DNA of 64,000 nucleotides from Mangrovibrevibacter kandeliae (GCF_024519155.1 NZ_JANIFJ010000007.1:1-64000); one strand, 5' to 3'. Positions 14,095 through 22,928 are shown, numbered from the stretch's first letter. Notes: generated by a model from the letters alone, not told the origin. Made by a program: numbers and translations.

Positions 14095-15297
14095 ATGGCG
14101 GAAGCGAGGGGGCGGCGCGTGTCGATGCGCCGCGACGGACGGAAGACCAGGACCGGCATGAAGGCGCTGGCGGTGCTCGTCGGCGGGCTGCTGCTGGTGC
14201 CGGCGTTCACGACGTCGGCGGCCTACCAGGACATGACGAGCCTGCTCAACGGCGACGGCGCGGCCGCCCGCTGGCAGACCTTCTTCATTCCATCGCCGGC
14301 GGGCGCGATCGAGGAGGCGAAGGTCGCCTTCGCCAGCGAGCGTGTCTCCGAGCGACTGCCGAGCGGCGTTGGCCTGCAGGTGCGCGACGGCGAGAAGTTC
14401 ACCGTCGCGACGAGCCGGCCGGTGGTCGTTTCCCCGGACGAGGCTCGCGTGACACGCGCCGACAAGGGCCGGCGCGTCATCGCCGTGACGCCGGCCGCAC
14501 CGCCGCGCGCCTTCACCGCAGGCTCGATCCTGCAGCGCCAGAGCGCGCTGCGGCCGAGCCTCGGCCAGGGCGACGAGGAGATCGCGTCGGGCTTCACCAG
14601 CCACAGGGGCAAGGTCCTGCCGGTCGAACTCGCGATGAACTTCCAGAGCCGCATCGGGGCGATCGTGCCGACCACATCGGCGCCGCCCTCGGTTCTCGTC
14701 GCAGCCGCCTCGCACACCGGCGCTGCCGGCGAAACCACGGCCCTCGGCTATGCCGAAGAGACCGGCCCGAACGGCGCCGCCTCGCTGTTCGGCAAGATCC
14801 TGAAGAACGACCCGTCGACGCCTTTCGTGCCGCCGGTCGGCGACGAGGACCACGCCTGGGCGGCGACCCCGCTGCCGGCCACGGCCTACGCGGACAAGGA
14901 ACAGGCCTGCCTCGCGCGCGGCATCTACTTCGAGGCCCGCGGCGAATCCGAGCTCGGTCAGGCGGCGGTGGCACAGGTGATCCTCAACCGGGTGCGCAAC
15001 CCGGCCTATCCGAAGACGATCTGCGGCGTGGTCTACCAGAACAAGAACTGGCGCAACCGCTGCCAGTTCTCCTTCGCCTGCGACGGTCGCAAGGATCGGA
15101 TCCGCGACGCCGACGCCTGGAAGGAGGCCGAATCCGTCGCCGATCAGGTGACGAAGGGCGAGATCTGGATCCCGGAGGTCGGATCGGCGACCCATTACCA
15201 CGCGACCTACGTCAAGCCGCGCTGGGCGAACGCGATGGAGAAGGTCGACAAGATCGGCCGGCACATCTTCTACCGCACCTTCGGCGGCGGCTGGTAA
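14095..15297 (+). CDS. SleB-type cell wall hydrolase (Hydrolase_2 family)
   Basis: Predicted peptidoglycan lytic enzyme of 400 residues acting in the periplasm. An N-terminal membrane anchor or signal segment (KALAVLVGGLLLVPAFTTSA, about residues 23-42) precedes a long low-conservation linker. The SleB domain lies at about residues 270-400: CLARGIYFEARGESELGQ with the catalytic-type Glu, QVILNRVRNPAYPKTICGVVY, NRCQFSFACDG and ATHYHATYVKPRWA. In spore formers SleB acts in germination; here, in a non-spore former, remodelling during growth or division is inferred. The start is ATG 14095, with an alternative GTG one codon earlier. A TTAACC inverted repeat lies upstream. Confidence 0.88.
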   Translation: MAEARGRRVSMRRDGRKTRTGMKALAVLVGGLLLVPAFTTSAAYQDMTSLLNGDGAAARWQTFFIPSPAGAIEEAKVAFASERVSERLPSGVGLQVRDGEKFTVATSRPVVVSPDEARVTRADKGRRVIAVTPAAPPRAFTAGSILQRQSALRPSLGQGDEEIASGFTSHRGKVLPVELAMNFQSRIGAIVPTTSAPPSVLVAAASHTGAAGETTALGYAEETGPNGAASLFGKILKNDPSTPFVPPVGDEDHAWAATPLPATAYADKEQACLARGIYFEARGESELGQAAVAQVILNRVRNPAYPKTICGVVYQNKNWRNRCQFSFACDGRKDRIRDADAWKEAESVADQVTKGEIWIPEVGSATHYHATYVKPRWANAMEKVDKIGRHIFYRTFGGGW

Positions 15298-15432
15298 GGG
15301 CGCTCGCCGGCCCGAAACTCCACTGTCGGCGGTTCCGGGTCTTCCCTGAGTCGGGACAGCCGCCCGGTGAGGCCTCCGGGCGGCCCGGCGTACCTTCATG
15401 CGACGGCTGCGAGATGCGGGAGGCCGCCGCGA

Positions 15433-15957
15433 TCAGCCGCCGGTCGCCTGCCGCAGGCGTGCGGCCGCCTCGCCGGCGCCCATCTTGTCGGCCGCTTCGG
15501 CCGCCGAGAAGCCGGCGGCATCGCAAAGGGCCGGATCGGCGCCGCGGTCGAGCAGCAGTTCGACCATCTCCAGCCGGTTGAACATCGCCGCCGTCATCAG
15601 CGCGGTGCGCCCGTCGCCGCCGTGTCCGTCGATCGCCGCACCGTGCTCGAGCAACGCCTCGACGCAGCCGCGATCGCCCTTGAAGGCGGCGGCGACGAGC
15701 GGGGTCTGGCCGCGATCGTTGGCCCGCTCCGGGTCGGCGCCGTGCGCGAGCAGCGCGCGCACCGTGGCCGGGTGCCCGTGATAGCTCGCCAGCATCAGCA
15801 GCGTGTCGCCCTTGTCGTTGCACATGTTCGCCGGCAGCCCGGCGCCGAGCAGCGCCTCGATCTCCTCGGCATCGCCCGAGCGGGCACGGTCGAAGATCTG
15901 GCCGGCGAAGGCGATGGTCTCCGCGTCGAGAGGAGGATGCGTCGGGTCGCTGGACAT
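15433..15957 (-). CDS. Ankyrin repeat protein
   Basis: A small cytoplasmic protein of 174 residues made of about four ankyrin repeats: GDAEEIEALLGAGLPANM, GDTLLMLASYHGHPATVRAL, GQTPLVAAAFKGDRGCVEAL and GRTALMTAAMFNRLEMVELL. It has no signal peptide and no attached enzyme domain, so a protein-binding role is all that can be said. Convergent with the hydrolase gene on the other side and divergent from the DMT transporter gene. Confidence 0.9.
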   Translation of the reverse strand: MSSDPTHPPLDAETIAFAGQIFDRARSGDAEEIEALLGAGLPANMCNDKGDTLLMLASYHGHPATVRALLAHGADPERANDRGQTPLVAAAFKGDRGCVEALLEHGAAIDGHGGDGRTALMTAAMFNRLEMVELLLDRGADPALCDAAGFSAAEAADKMGAGEAAARLRQATGG

Positions 15958-16104
15958 GAGGCTGGCTCCGATGGGTCGACTGCGAGCCCCGCAGATACCG
16001 CGCGGCTCGGTGCCGGAAAGGTGTGGCGCCTGACCGCTCGCCAGCGGGCGCGGCGACGGCTATGGCTCGCCGGATCGTTTCAACGCACTCGAAAGCTGTT
16101 CCGC

Positions 16105-17025
16105 ATGGCGTCCGGCGCCGTTTCCGCATCCCGCACCACCGGCCTCGTGACCGCGGGCATCCTGTTGATGCTGCTCGCCGATTTCCTGTTCGCCCTGAAC
16201 GACGCGATGGGCAAGTGGCTGGTCGCCAGCTTCTCGGTCGGCCAGCTCCTGCTGGTGCGCTCGGTCGGCGCGTTCGTCGTGCTGTCGCCGATGCTGGCGC
16301 GCCAGCCGGCTGCCGCGCTGCTTCGTCCGGCCCAGCCGGGCCTGCAGCTGCTGCGCGTCGTGCTGGCCACGGCCGACACGGCACTATTCTACGCTGCCGT
16401 CGTCTACCTGCCGCTCGCCGACGTGATGACGTTCTACATGGCCGGCCCGATCTGGGTCGCCGCGATGTCGCATTTCTGTCTCGGCGAGCGCGTCGGCTGG
16501 CGGCGCTGGTTGGCGATCGCGGTCGGCTTCGTCGGCGTCCTCGTGATCCTGCGGCCGTCCTCGGCCTCGCTGTCGCCAGCCTCGCTGTTCGCACTGCTCG
16601 GCAGCCTGTCCTTCTCGGCTGCGCTGGTGCTGAACCGCGTGTTGCGCGACACCTCCGACGCTGTGCTGGTCGGCTGGCAGACGACGGGCGCGCTCCTGAC
16701 CGGCGCCGTCTGGTGCCTGTGGACCTGGCGCACGCCGGATGCCCTCGGGCTCGGCTCGCTGCTCCTCCTCGGCGTCGTCGCCTGCTGCGGCCACCTGCTG
16801 ATCGCCCGCTCGCTGAAGCTCGCCCCCGCCTCGACTCTGGCGCCGCTGCAATACACGCTGCTTCTGTGGGGCGTCGTCTTCGGCTACGCCTTCTTCGGCG
16901 ACGTGCCGGGCGTTCGGATGCTGGTCGGCTCGGCGATCATCGTCGTCGCGGGGCTCTTCATCTTCCATCGGCAGGCGGTGGTGGCCGAGGTGCCGGAGGA
17001 GGCGGTCAAGGTGCCGCTGGTCTGA
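16105..17025 (+). CDS. DMT superfamily transporter (EamA family)
   Basis: An inner-membrane exporter candidate of 306 residues with about ten membrane segments in two EamA halves (ADFLFALNDAMGKWLVASFS at the start of the first; LFALLGSLSFSAALVLNRVL in the second). The FALNDAMGKW motif resembles RhaT/EamA transporters annotated as drug/metabolite exporters. ATG 16105 starts right before the first hydrophobic segment. No substrate can be assigned from the context. It ends 74 bases before the ATP synthase operon. Confidence 0.85.
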   Translation: MASGAVSASRTTGLVTAGILLMLLADFLFALNDAMGKWLVASFSVGQLLLVRSVGAFVVLSPMLARQPAAALLRPAQPGLQLLRVVLATADTALFYAAVVYLPLADVMTFYMAGPIWVAAMSHFCLGERVGWRRWLAIAVGFVGVLVILRPSSASLSPASLFALLGSLSFSAALVLNRVLRDTSDAVLVGWQTTGALLTGAVWCLWTWRTPDALGLGSLLLLGVVACCGHLLIARSLKLAPASTLAPLQYTLLLWGVVFGYAFFGDVPGVRMLVGSAIIVVAGLFIFHRQAVVAEVPEEAVKVPLV

Positions 17026-17045
17026 GAGCTGCCGAAGGACGGGCT

Positions 17046-17073
17046 TTGACCGCCTGACACGCCGGTTTATCTC
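17046..17073 (+). promoter_or_regulatory. Candidate sigma-70 promoter of the F0 ATP synthase operon
   Basis: TTGACC at 17046-17051 (five of six matches to TTGACA) is followed after 16 bases by TATCTC at 17068-17073. It is the best promoter-like pair in the 74-base gap before atpI. Confidence 0.45.
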
Positions 17074-17099
17074 GGGGGACAGCAGGGGAGCGAGGGGGA

Positions 17100-17471
17100 A
17101 TGACGATGAGCGAGGATGACGCCCGGCGCGGCAAGACGCCGACAGTCGGATCCGGTGGCGAGGCGTCGGACGCGGAATGGACCGCACGGCGGGCCGATCT
17201 TGCCGAGCGGATCGCCGCCCAGCGCGCCAGGGTCGACGGGTCCGCAGCACCGGAGCGCAAACAGGGCGGCCTGCAAGGCCTCGGGGAGGGCCTGCGGCTG
17301 GCGAGCGAGTTCGTCGCCGGCGTCCTGGTCGGCGCCGGGATCGGTTATCTCATCGACCTTGCCCTCGGCTCGACGCCGATCGCGCTCGTGATCTTCCTGA
17401 TGCTGGGGTTTGCCGCCGGCGTCCTCAACATCCTGCGCTCGGTCGGCAAGACGCCGCCCGCGAAGGGCTGA
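17100..17471 (+). CDS. atpI: ATP synthase accessory protein AtpI
   Basis: A 123-residue protein at the head of the F0 operon. After a polar, charged N-terminal half it has two membrane segments: LRLASEFVAGVLVGAGIGYLI and TPIALVIFLMLGFAAGVLNI. The VGAGIGYLID and GFAAGVLNI glycine pattern is typical of alphaproteobacterial AtpI. In other bacteria AtpI helps c-ring assembly or Mg2+ handling. GGAGCGAGGGGG precedes ATG 17100; an in-frame second ATG lies two codons later. Confidence 0.9.
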   Translation: MTMSEDDARRGKTPTVGSGGEASDAEWTARRADLAERIAAQRARVDGSAAPERKQGGLQGLGEGLRLASEFVAGVLVGAGIGYLIDLALGSTPIALVIFLMLGFAAGVLNILRSVGKTPPAKG

Positions 17472-17546
17472 GTTTTTCGCTCGTCCACAAGCCCCATTGA
17501 TCGAAGGCGGGGTGTTGCGAAGCGTCGCATGGAACGCTATGGCAAG

Positions 17547-17561
17547 GCGGCTTTGAGCCGC
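17547..17561 (+). other. Small hairpin in the atpI-atpB leader
   Basis: GCGGCT-TTG-AGCCGC forms a perfect six-pair stem 25 bases before the atpB start. It could act on atpB translation or mRNA stability; no T-run follows, so it is not a terminator. Confidence 0.35.
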
Positions 17562-17586
17562 GCTTGACGTAAAAGGACACTTGAGT

Positions 17587-18336
17587 TTGGCGAACGATCC
17601 GATCCATCAGTTCCAGATCCATCGCCTGATCCCGATCGAGATCGGCGGTCTGGACCTCTCGTTCACCAATTCCTCGCTGTTCATGGCGCTGACCGCGGCG
17701 GTGGGCGCCGGGTTCCTCTTCTCGGCCACCCAGGGGCGCGGTCTGGTGCCCGGGCGCCTGCAGTCGACGGCCGAGCTCTCCTACGAGTTCGTCGCCAACA
17801 TGCTGCGCGACTCCGCCGGTTCGCAGGGAATGCAGTTCTTCCCCTTCGTGTTCTCGATCTTCATGTTCGTGCTAGTCGGCAACCTGTTCGGGATGTTCCC
17901 GTACTTCTTCACCATCACCAGCCACATCATCGTCACCTTCGCGCTGGCGATGACGGTGATTGGCGTGGTCGTCGGCTACGGCATCTACAAGCACGGCCTC
18001 TCGTGGTTCCAGGTCTTCGTGCCATCGGGCGTGCCAGGGGTGATCCTGCCCTTCGTGGTGCTGATCGAGGTGATCTCGTTCCTGTCCCGGCCGGTCTCGC
18101 TGTCGGTTCGTCTCTTCGCCAACATGCTGGCGGGCCACATCACGCTGAAGGTCTTTGCCGGCTTCGTGGTGTCGCTGAGCGCGCTGGGCGCGCTCGGCAT
18201 CGGCGGCGCCGTGCTGCCGCTGCTGATGACCGTGGCCCTGACGGCGCTCGAGTTCCTCGTCGCCTTCCTGCAGGCCTACGTCTTCGCAGTGCTGACCTGC
18301 ATGTACCTCAACGACGCGGTGCACCCGCACCACTGA
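17587..18336 (+). CDS. atpB: ATP synthase F0 subunit a
   Basis: Membrane subunit a (249 residues) forms the proton half-channels next to the c-ring. Several membrane segments are visible, with the family motifs [34 protein letters not shown] carrying the essential Arg, and a C-terminal [22 protein letters not shown]. The start is taken as TTG 17587 ([12 protein letters not shown]), nine bases after AAGGA; an in-frame TTG at 17581 would be only three bases from that site. Rare TTG starts in ATP synthase genes may tune subunit levels. Confidence 0.95.
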   Translation: MANDPIHQFQIHRLIPIEIGGLDLSFTNSSLFMALTAAVGAGFLFSATQGRGLVPGRLQSTAELSYEFVANMLRDSAGSQGMQFFPFVFSIFMFVLVGNLFGMFPYFFTITSHIIVTFALAMTVIGVVVGYGIYKHGLSWFQVFVPSGVPGVILPFVVLIEVISFLSRPVSLSVRLFANMLAGHITLKVFAGFVVSLSALGALGIGGAVLPLLMTVALTALEFLVAFLQAYVFAVLTCMYLNDAVHPHH

Positions 18337-18350
18337 GTTTTCCAAAGTTT

Positions 18351-18368
18351 CGCGGCCGTTCGGCCGCG
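18351..18368 (+). other. GC hairpin between atpB and atpE
   Basis: CGCGGCCG and CGGCCGCG form an 8-base inverted repeat around TT. It lies 15 bases after the atpB stop and 36 before the atpE ATG. Its position suits an mRNA stabiliser or processing element that helps raise the level of the multicopy c subunit. Confidence 0.5.
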
Positions 18369-18404
18369 GACTCCACCCGCACGATCCAACCAAAGGAGTT
18401 TTTC

Positions 18405-18632
18405 ATGGACGCGGATGCTGCACGTTACCTCGGCGCCGGGCTCGCCTGCTTCGGCATGGGCTTCACCGCCCTCGGCCTCGGCAACATGTTCGCCCAGTAC
18501 CTCGCCGGCGCGCTGCGCAACCCGAGCGCGGCGGACGGCCAGTTCGGCCGCCTGATCTTCGGCTTCGCCGTGACCGAAGCGCTCGGCATCTTCTCGCTGC
18601 TGATCGCGCTGCTGCTCCTCTTCGTCGGCTGA
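18405..18632 (+). CDS. atpE: ATP synthase F0 subunit c
   Basis: The 75-residue proteolipid forms the rotating c-ring. It is a helical hairpin: a glycine-rich first helix (GAGLACFGMGFTALGLG), a polar loop RNPS, and a second helix with the proton-carrying Glu58 in FAVTEALGIFSLLIALLLLF. AAGGAG lies eight bases before ATG 18405. Hairpins lie on both sides of the gene, as expected for a gene that needs more product than its neighbours. Length and motifs match the family exactly. Confidence 0.97.
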   Translation: MDADAARYLGAGLACFGMGFTALGLGNMFAQYLAGALRNPSAADGQFGRLIFGFAVTEALGIFSLLIALLLLFVG

Positions 18633-18663
18633 TTGTCCGACGCTTCTGAGGATCGTGTCTCAG

Positions 18664-18701
18664 GGCTCATCCGGCCATCGGGCCGGGTGAGCCACCGTTT
18701 T
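18664..18701 (+). terminator. Strong intra-operon hairpin after atpE, partial terminator
   Basis: A 13-pair stem (GGCTCATCCGGCC against GGCCGGGTGAGCC, one wobble) with an ATCG loop is followed by ACCG and TTTT at 18698-18701. It sits between atpE and atpF'. It could reduce read-through or protect the 3' end of the upstream mRNA, leaving more subunit c than b'. Confidence 0.6.
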
Positions 18702-18718
18702 GCCGGAGACTTTCAAGA

Positions 18719-19330
18719 ATGTTCGTGACACAAGCCTTCGCGCAGGAGGCCGACGCGCCCCCGACCAGTCACGCCCTGCCGCCCTCGGACACCGAGGCCG
18801 CGCAGCACGGCGAGACGGTTCAGGCCGAAGGCGGCCACGAGGGCGGATTCCCGCCGATGAACCCGCAGTATTTCGCCTCGCAGGTCCTGTGGCTGGCGAT
18901 CATCTTCACGCTGTTCTACCTCGTCCTGAAGCGCGTGCTGGTGCCGCGGCTCGCCGGGATCATCGAGAACCGTCGTGACCGGATTGCGCACGATCTCGAG
19001 GCGGCCGAGCGCATGCGGCTCGATGCCGACGAGGCGCAGGCCGCCTACGAGCAGGAGCTGGCCGAGGCGCGCCAGCGCTCGCAGGCAATCGGGCAGGAGG
19101 CACGCGACGCCGCCCGCGCCGATGCCGAAGCCGAGCGCAAGCGGGTCGAGGGTGAACTCGACGCCAAGCTCGAGACGGCGCAGGCTCGTATCGCCGAAAT
19201 CAAGCAGACCGCGCTCGCCGACGTCGGCACCATCGCCGAGGACGTCGCCGAAAGCATTCTCACCGATGTCGCTGGCCTGACCGTGTCGCGCGAGGACGTC
19301 GCCGGCTCCGTGCGCGCCGCGAAGAGCTGA
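18719..19330 (+). CDS. atpG: ATP synthase F0 subunit b'
   Basis: Peripheral stalk subunit b' (203 residues), one of two b-type subunits in alphaproteobacteria. An Ala/Pro/Glu-rich N-terminus precedes one membrane segment (QYFASQVLWLAIIFTLFYLVL, about residues 45-65) and a long charged helix from PRLAGIIENRRDRIAHDLEAA to the end, the usual stalk coiled coil. The MFVTQAFAQEA start could be processed. It is followed by atpF with a 13-base gap. Confidence 0.93.
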   Translation: MFVTQAFAQEADAPPTSHALPPSDTEAAQHGETVQAEGGHEGGFPPMNPQYFASQVLWLAIIFTLFYLVLKRVLVPRLAGIIENRRDRIAHDLEAAERMRLDADEAQAAYEQELAEARQRSQAIGQEARDAARADAEAERKRVEGELDAKLETAQARIAEIKQTALADVGTIAEDVAESILTDVAGLTVSREDVAGSVRAAKS

Positions 19331-19343
19331 AGGAGCACACGGC

Positions 19344-19823
19344 ATGGATGAGACATTCTGGGCGCTCGTCGCGCTCATCATCTTCATCGGCATCGTCATC
19401 TACTACAAGGTGCCCGGCATCATCGCCTCGAATCTCGACCAGCGGGCAGAGCGCATCCGCAACGAGATCGAGGAAGCGCGCGAGCTGAAGGAGGAGGCCA
19501 AGCAGCAGCTGGCCGAATACCAGCGCCGCCGCCGCGAGGCCGAGAGCGAGGCGCGCGAGATCGTCGCCGCGGCACAGCGCGAGGCCTCGCTGATCGTCGA
19601 GGACGCGCGGCAGAAGAGCCACGACTACGTCGAGCGCCGCACCGCGATGGCCGAGGCGAAGATCGCCCAGGCCGAAAGCGAGGCGGTCGCCGAGGTTCGC
19701 AGCGCAGCGGTCAACCTCGCTGTCGACGCGGCCACGCGCATCATCACCGAGCGCAACGCCAGGGGCGAGAACCCCGGCTACGTCGATCGCTCGATCGCGG
19801 AGGTCCGCAGTCGCCTGCAGTAG
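19344..19823 (+). CDS. atpF: ATP synthase F0 subunit b
   Basis: The second stalk subunit (159 residues). It has a single N-terminal membrane segment (FWALVALIIFIGIVIYYKVPG) and a charged coiled-coil helix, DQRAERIRNEIEEARELKEE onward, that reaches F1. AAGGAG precedes ATG 19344. It is the last gene of the operon and is closed by a terminator 28 bases after the stop. The F1 genes are not in the window, which is normal for this class. Confidence 0.95.
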   Translation: MDETFWALVALIIFIGIVIYYKVPGIIASNLDQRAERIRNEIEEARELKEEAKQQLAEYQRRRREAESEAREIVAAAQREASLIVEDARQKSHDYVERRTAMAEAKIAQAESEAVAEVRSAAVNLAVDAATRIITERNARGENPGYVDRSIAEVRSRLQ

Positions 19824-19850
19824 GCCGGCGAGGCAGCGCCGGAAGAGTTG

Positions 19851-19880
19851 AACGGGTCGCGCGAGCGGCCCGTTTTCGTT
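19851..19880 (+). terminator. Rho-independent terminator of the F0 operon
   Basis: AACGGGTCGC and GCGGCCCGTT pair (one wobble) around a GCGA loop and run into TTTTCGTTT. It follows atpF by 27 bases. Confidence 0.85.
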
Positions 19881-19967
19881 TGCGTGACTTCCGGCCGCCG
19901 ATTGCTCTGCAGAGGATGAGCGCAGCCGCCGTCTCCCCTGTGTTACGCTTCCGCATGTGAGGGCTCA

Positions 19968-20110
19968 GGGTTCGTCATCCCGGCCTCGAGCCGGGATCCA
20001 TGCCTTACCGGGTCGGTGCACCGTCCGGCGAGAGATCATCACGAGGCGTCGCTTCTCTGACGTTGGACCAGCATCCACGGCTGGGCATGGCCTGCGGCCA
20101 GGCGTCAACG
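19968..20110. repeat. Dispersed intergenic repeat with GTCATCCCGG...CCGGGAT core
   Basis: The core ATCCCGGC-CTCGA-GCCGGGAT (19977-19997) is an 8-pair hairpin of the type GTCATCCCGGCCTYGAGCCGGGAYCCA scattered through many Rhizobiales genomes. The following sequence to about 20110 (GCATCCACGGCTGGGCATGG and so on) has no coding frame and looks like the rest of the element. It fills most of the gene-free 19.82-20.21 kb gap between the F0 operon terminator and rnhB. The outer limits are estimates. Confidence 0.6.
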
Positions 20111-20209
20111 CCGGTCTGACGCGGCGGAGAAGGCGGCGCAGTCGTCGTTGCGTAGCGCCATGGCGGGGCCGTCGCGGCGAACGGACATCCCGGCAGCCGA
20201 ACGCGAAGC

Positions 20210-20929
20210 CTACTCGGCCGCGTCGAGAAGGTCCGGGCGGAGCGGGCGGAAGCTCATGCGGTGGAGCGGGGAGGGGCCGAGCTGGGTGATCGCCGCGCGA
20301 TGCTCGGCGGTCGCGTAGCCCATGTGGCGGCTGAAGCCGTAGCCCGGATGGACCGCGCAGGCGCGGGTCATCATCCGATCCCTCACCACCTTTGCGACGA
20401 TGGAGGCCGCAGCGATCGAGAGGCATCGTGCGTCGCCCTCGATCACCGCCGTTCCCTTGGCGGCGAAGGCCGGCGGCACGTCCTTGCCATCGACGAGGGC
20501 ATGGCAGGGCGCCTGCCCGAGCGCCTGCAGGGCGCGCCGCATGGCGACGAGCGTCGCGCCGCGGATGTTGAAGCGGTCGATTTCGGCGGCGCTCGCCGAT
20601 GCGAAGGCGACGGTGGCGCAGCTGAGGATCGCCTCGAACAGGCGCTCGCGGTCCTCTGCCAGGAGCTTCTTGGAATCGTTCAGCCCGTCCGGGATGCACT
20701 CGGGATCGAGGATCACGGCCGCCGCGACGACCGGTCCCGCCAGAGGACCACGTCCGGCCTCGTCGACACCCGCGACGAAGCGCGCCCCGCGGGCGAAGCG
20801 CTCCTCCTCGAGCCGGAAATCGGGACGTTGAAGGGTGATCACCGTCGCGGTGCGCCCCACGGCCGGACGACCTGCGGACCGGCGGGCAGACGCGACGGGG
20901 GCGGGAGAATCGGAGGAACGGCGAGCCAT
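20210..20929 (-). CDS. rnhB: Ribonuclease HII
   Basis: Cuts RNA in RNA-DNA hybrids and at single ribonucleotides in DNA. The 239-residue protein carries the RNase HII signature [21 protein letters not shown] with Asp-Glu metal ligands, LNDSKKL, HALVDGK with the third Asp, and [19 protein letters not shown], plus [13 protein letters not shown] 20929 ([11 protein letters not shown]) is preferred; an in-frame GTG 20 codons upstream adds an unconserved stretch. The N-terminal 35 residues are longer than in E. coli RnhB. Same strand as, and about 200 bases after, the radical SAM gene. Confidence 0.96.
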   Translation of the reverse strand: MARRSSDSPAPVASARRSAGRPAVGRTATVITLQRPDFRLEEERFARGARFVAGVDEAGRGPLAGPVVAAAVILDPECIPDGLNDSKKLLAEDRERLFEAILSCATVAFASASAAEIDRFNIRGATLVAMRRALQALGQAPCHALVDGKDVPPAFAAKGTAVIEGDARCLSIAAASIVAKVVRDRMMTRACAVHPGYGFSRHMGYATAEHRAAITQLGPSPLHRMSFRPLRPDLLDAAE

Positions 20930-21128
20930 TGCGGCGAGACTCGCGCATTCTCCGATTCTCCACAAGCCTCGCCCGCCCAGAGGAGACACGGGTGAGACTT
21001 TTCTCGTGCCGCCGCACGCCCGCCTGCCGGAGGCCGTGACGCGAGGCCCGCTCCGTCGCCGTGAGGGGCCGTCGGGTGCACGTGGCCCAGCCGATCGCCG
21101 AACGAAGGCGGGCCTGGCCGGCTGACCC

Positions 21129-22286
21129 TCAGAGCAGCGACAATTGAACGCCAGCGCCCTTCGGCGCGGTAAAGAGATCGGTCCGCGGCTGGGTGCGCTT
21201 CTCGTTCAGCCCGAGCCGCTTGGCCGTCATCTCGAAGCGTCGCCGGATCTGGAAGGCGTAGGGTCCGTTGCCTTTCATCCGCTTGCCCCATTCGGCGTCG
21301 TAGTCCTTGCCGTCGCGCATCGAGCGAAGCAGCGAGAGCACGTGCCGATAGCGGTCCGGATAGTGCCGCAGCAGCCAGTCCTTGAAGATCGAGCTCACCT
21401 CCAGCGGCAGGCGCAGCAGGACGTAACCCGCCTCCTTGACGCCGGCCGCGACGGCCGCCTCGAGGATGCGCTCGATCTCGTGGTCGTTCAGCCCTGGGAT
21501 GACAGGCGCGGTCATCACCATGGTCGGTATGCCCGCGTCCGAGAGTGCTTTCAGCGCCTCCAGCCGCTTCGGCGGGGTGGCGGCGCGCGGCTCCATCGCC
21601 CGGGCGAGCGTGCGATCGAGCGTCGTCACCGACAGCGCCACCTTGGCGAGGCCCTTTGCCGCCATGCGCTGCAGGATGTCGATGTCGCGCGTCACCAGCG
21701 CCGACTTGGTGACGATCCCGACCGGATGGTTCGCCGCCTCCAGCACCTCGAGGATCTCGCGCATGATCTCCATGCGCTTCTCGATCGGCTGGTACGGATC
21801 GGTGTTGGTGCCGATGGCGATCGACCGCGGCTCATAGCCCGGCTTCGCCAGCTCGGCCTCCAGCAGCTCGGCGGCGTTCGGCTTGGCAAAGAGCTTCGAT
21901 TCGAAATCGAGCCCCGGCGACAGCCCCATATAGGCGTGGCTCGGCCGGGCGAAGCAGTAGACGCAGCCGTGCTCGCAGCCGCGATAGGGATTGATCGACC
22001 GGTCGAAGGAGATATCCGGCGAGCTGTTGCGCGTGATGATCGTCTTCGGCCGCTCCACCTGCACCTCGGTCTTGAACGGCGGCAGGTCCTCGATCGTGTT
22101 CCAGCCGTCATCCACGGCACGGCGTGCGAACGGCTCGTAGCGGCCGGTCGGGTTGACGCCGGCCCCGCGCCCGCGGCGCCGGTCGAAGCCGACGCGCACG
22201 CCGGACTCGGCGACGACGTGCTGGGCGATGTCGATCCCGTTGGGCGCCGAGAAGGCGGCGCGGTCAGCGAGCTGTATGTCCTGCAT
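21129..22286 (-). CDS. PA0069-family radical SAM protein (spore photoproduct lyase-like)
   Basis: The 385-residue protein has the radical SAM cluster motif CEHGCVYC with Cys104, Cys108 and Cys111 (CX3CX2C), the family lead-in [10 protein letters not shown], and [31 protein letters not shown] and PVIPGLND downstream. Such proteins are related to spore photoproduct lyase and their substrate is not established. ATG 22286 is set by GGAGGG upstream. A LexA-type box lies 59 bases before the start, which suggests a DNA damage function. Longer in-frame readings upstream run across that box and are rejected. Confidence 0.9.
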   Translation of the reverse strand: MQDIQLADRAAFSAPNGIDIAQHVVAESGVRVGFDRRRGRGAGVNPTGRYEPFARRAVDDGWNTIEDLPPFKTEVQVERPKTIITRNSSPDISFDRSINPYRGCEHGCVYCFARPSHAYMGLSPGLDFESKLFAKPNAAELLEAELAKPGYEPRSIAIGTNTDPYQPIEKRMEIMREILEVLEAANHPVGIVTKSALVTRDIDILQRMAAKGLAKVALSVTTLDRTLARAMEPRAATPPKRLEALKALSDAGIPTMVMTAPVIPGLNDHEIERILEAAVAAGVKEAGYVLLRLPLEVSSIFKDWLLRHYPDRYRHVLSLLRSMRDGKDYDAEWGKRMKGNGPYAFQIRRRFEMTAKRLGLNEKRTQPRTDLFTAPKGAGVQLSLL

Positions 22287-22344
22287 AGGACGACCCTCCA
22301 GGGTTGGGGCCTTCGATATGAACGAAGTCCTAACGCGGGCGGAA

Positions 22345-22359
22345 GAACAATACAAGAAC
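22345..22359 (-). promoter_or_regulatory. LexA (SOS) box before the radical SAM gene
   Basis: The forward strand reads GAAC-AATACAA-GAAC, exactly GAAC-N7-GAAC. On the reverse strand this is GTTC-N7-GTTC with the usual TTT flank, the alphaproteobacterial LexA consensus. It lies 59 bases before the radical SAM ATG and 60 bases before the divergent glycosyltransferase ATG, so it could control one or both. Confidence 0.7.
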
Positions 22360-22418
22360 AAAGCAAGGGCATCATGGTTCCGCTGGCGCTTGGATCGGCA
22401 GGCGGCTATCCACAGGAA

Positions 22419-22928
22419 ATGTTGAGCGTCTTCATCGAAACCCGGGCACATTCCGCCGAACTCGCCCTAACCCTCGCTTCACTCGTGCCCGGCGCCGTGG
22501 AGGGCGTGATCCGCGAGGTCGTGGTGGTCGAACGTGAACCGGACGAGGCGACGCGCAAGGTGGCAGACCATGCCGGCTGCCGGCTGATCGCGGCGAGGCA
22601 ACTGGCGGCCGCGCTCCGGTCAGCGAAGGGCGAGTGGCTGCTGTGGCTGGAGCCCGGCGCCCGGCTGAGCGAGGGCTGGACGGAACCGGTGGTCGCGCAC
22701 CTCGCCGGAGGCCCGGCGGTGGCCGCCCGGTTCCATCCGCTGCGTCCGGCCGGGGCCGGCTGGTCGTGGCGCCTGCGGCGGGGGCGTTCGGCGCTGCGCG
22801 ACGGCCTGCTGCTGCCGCGGGCCGAGGTGTCGACGCTTCAGTCTGGGGACGAGAGCCTCGACGCCATCGCCAGGCGAAGGAAGGCGATCCGCCTGCCCGT
22901 GTCGATCCGGCCGAGCGCCGGCCCCTGA
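22419..22928 (+). CDS. Small glycosyltransferase-like protein
   Basis: A 169-residue protein beginning MLSVFIETRAHSAELALTLASLVPGAVEGVIREVVVVE, which has the start and hydrophobic beta-strand spacing of a GT-A fold, and GEWLLWLEPGARLSEGW in the position of the DXD-containing strand (the usual DXD appears as EPG). It is shorter than typical family 2 glycosyltransferases, so activity is doubtful. The start ATG 22419 lies two bases after AGGAA; an in-frame ATG at 22374 is possible. It shares a divergent promoter region and LexA box with the radical SAM gene and is convergent with moaB. Confidence 0.65.
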   Translation: MLSVFIETRAHSAELALTLASLVPGAVEGVIREVVVVEREPDEATRKVADHAGCRLIAARQLAAALRSAKGEWLLWLEPGARLSEGWTEPVVAHLAGGPAVAARFHPLRPAGAGWSWRLRRGRSALRDGLLLPRAEVSTLQSGDESLDAIARRRKAIRLPVSIRPSAGP

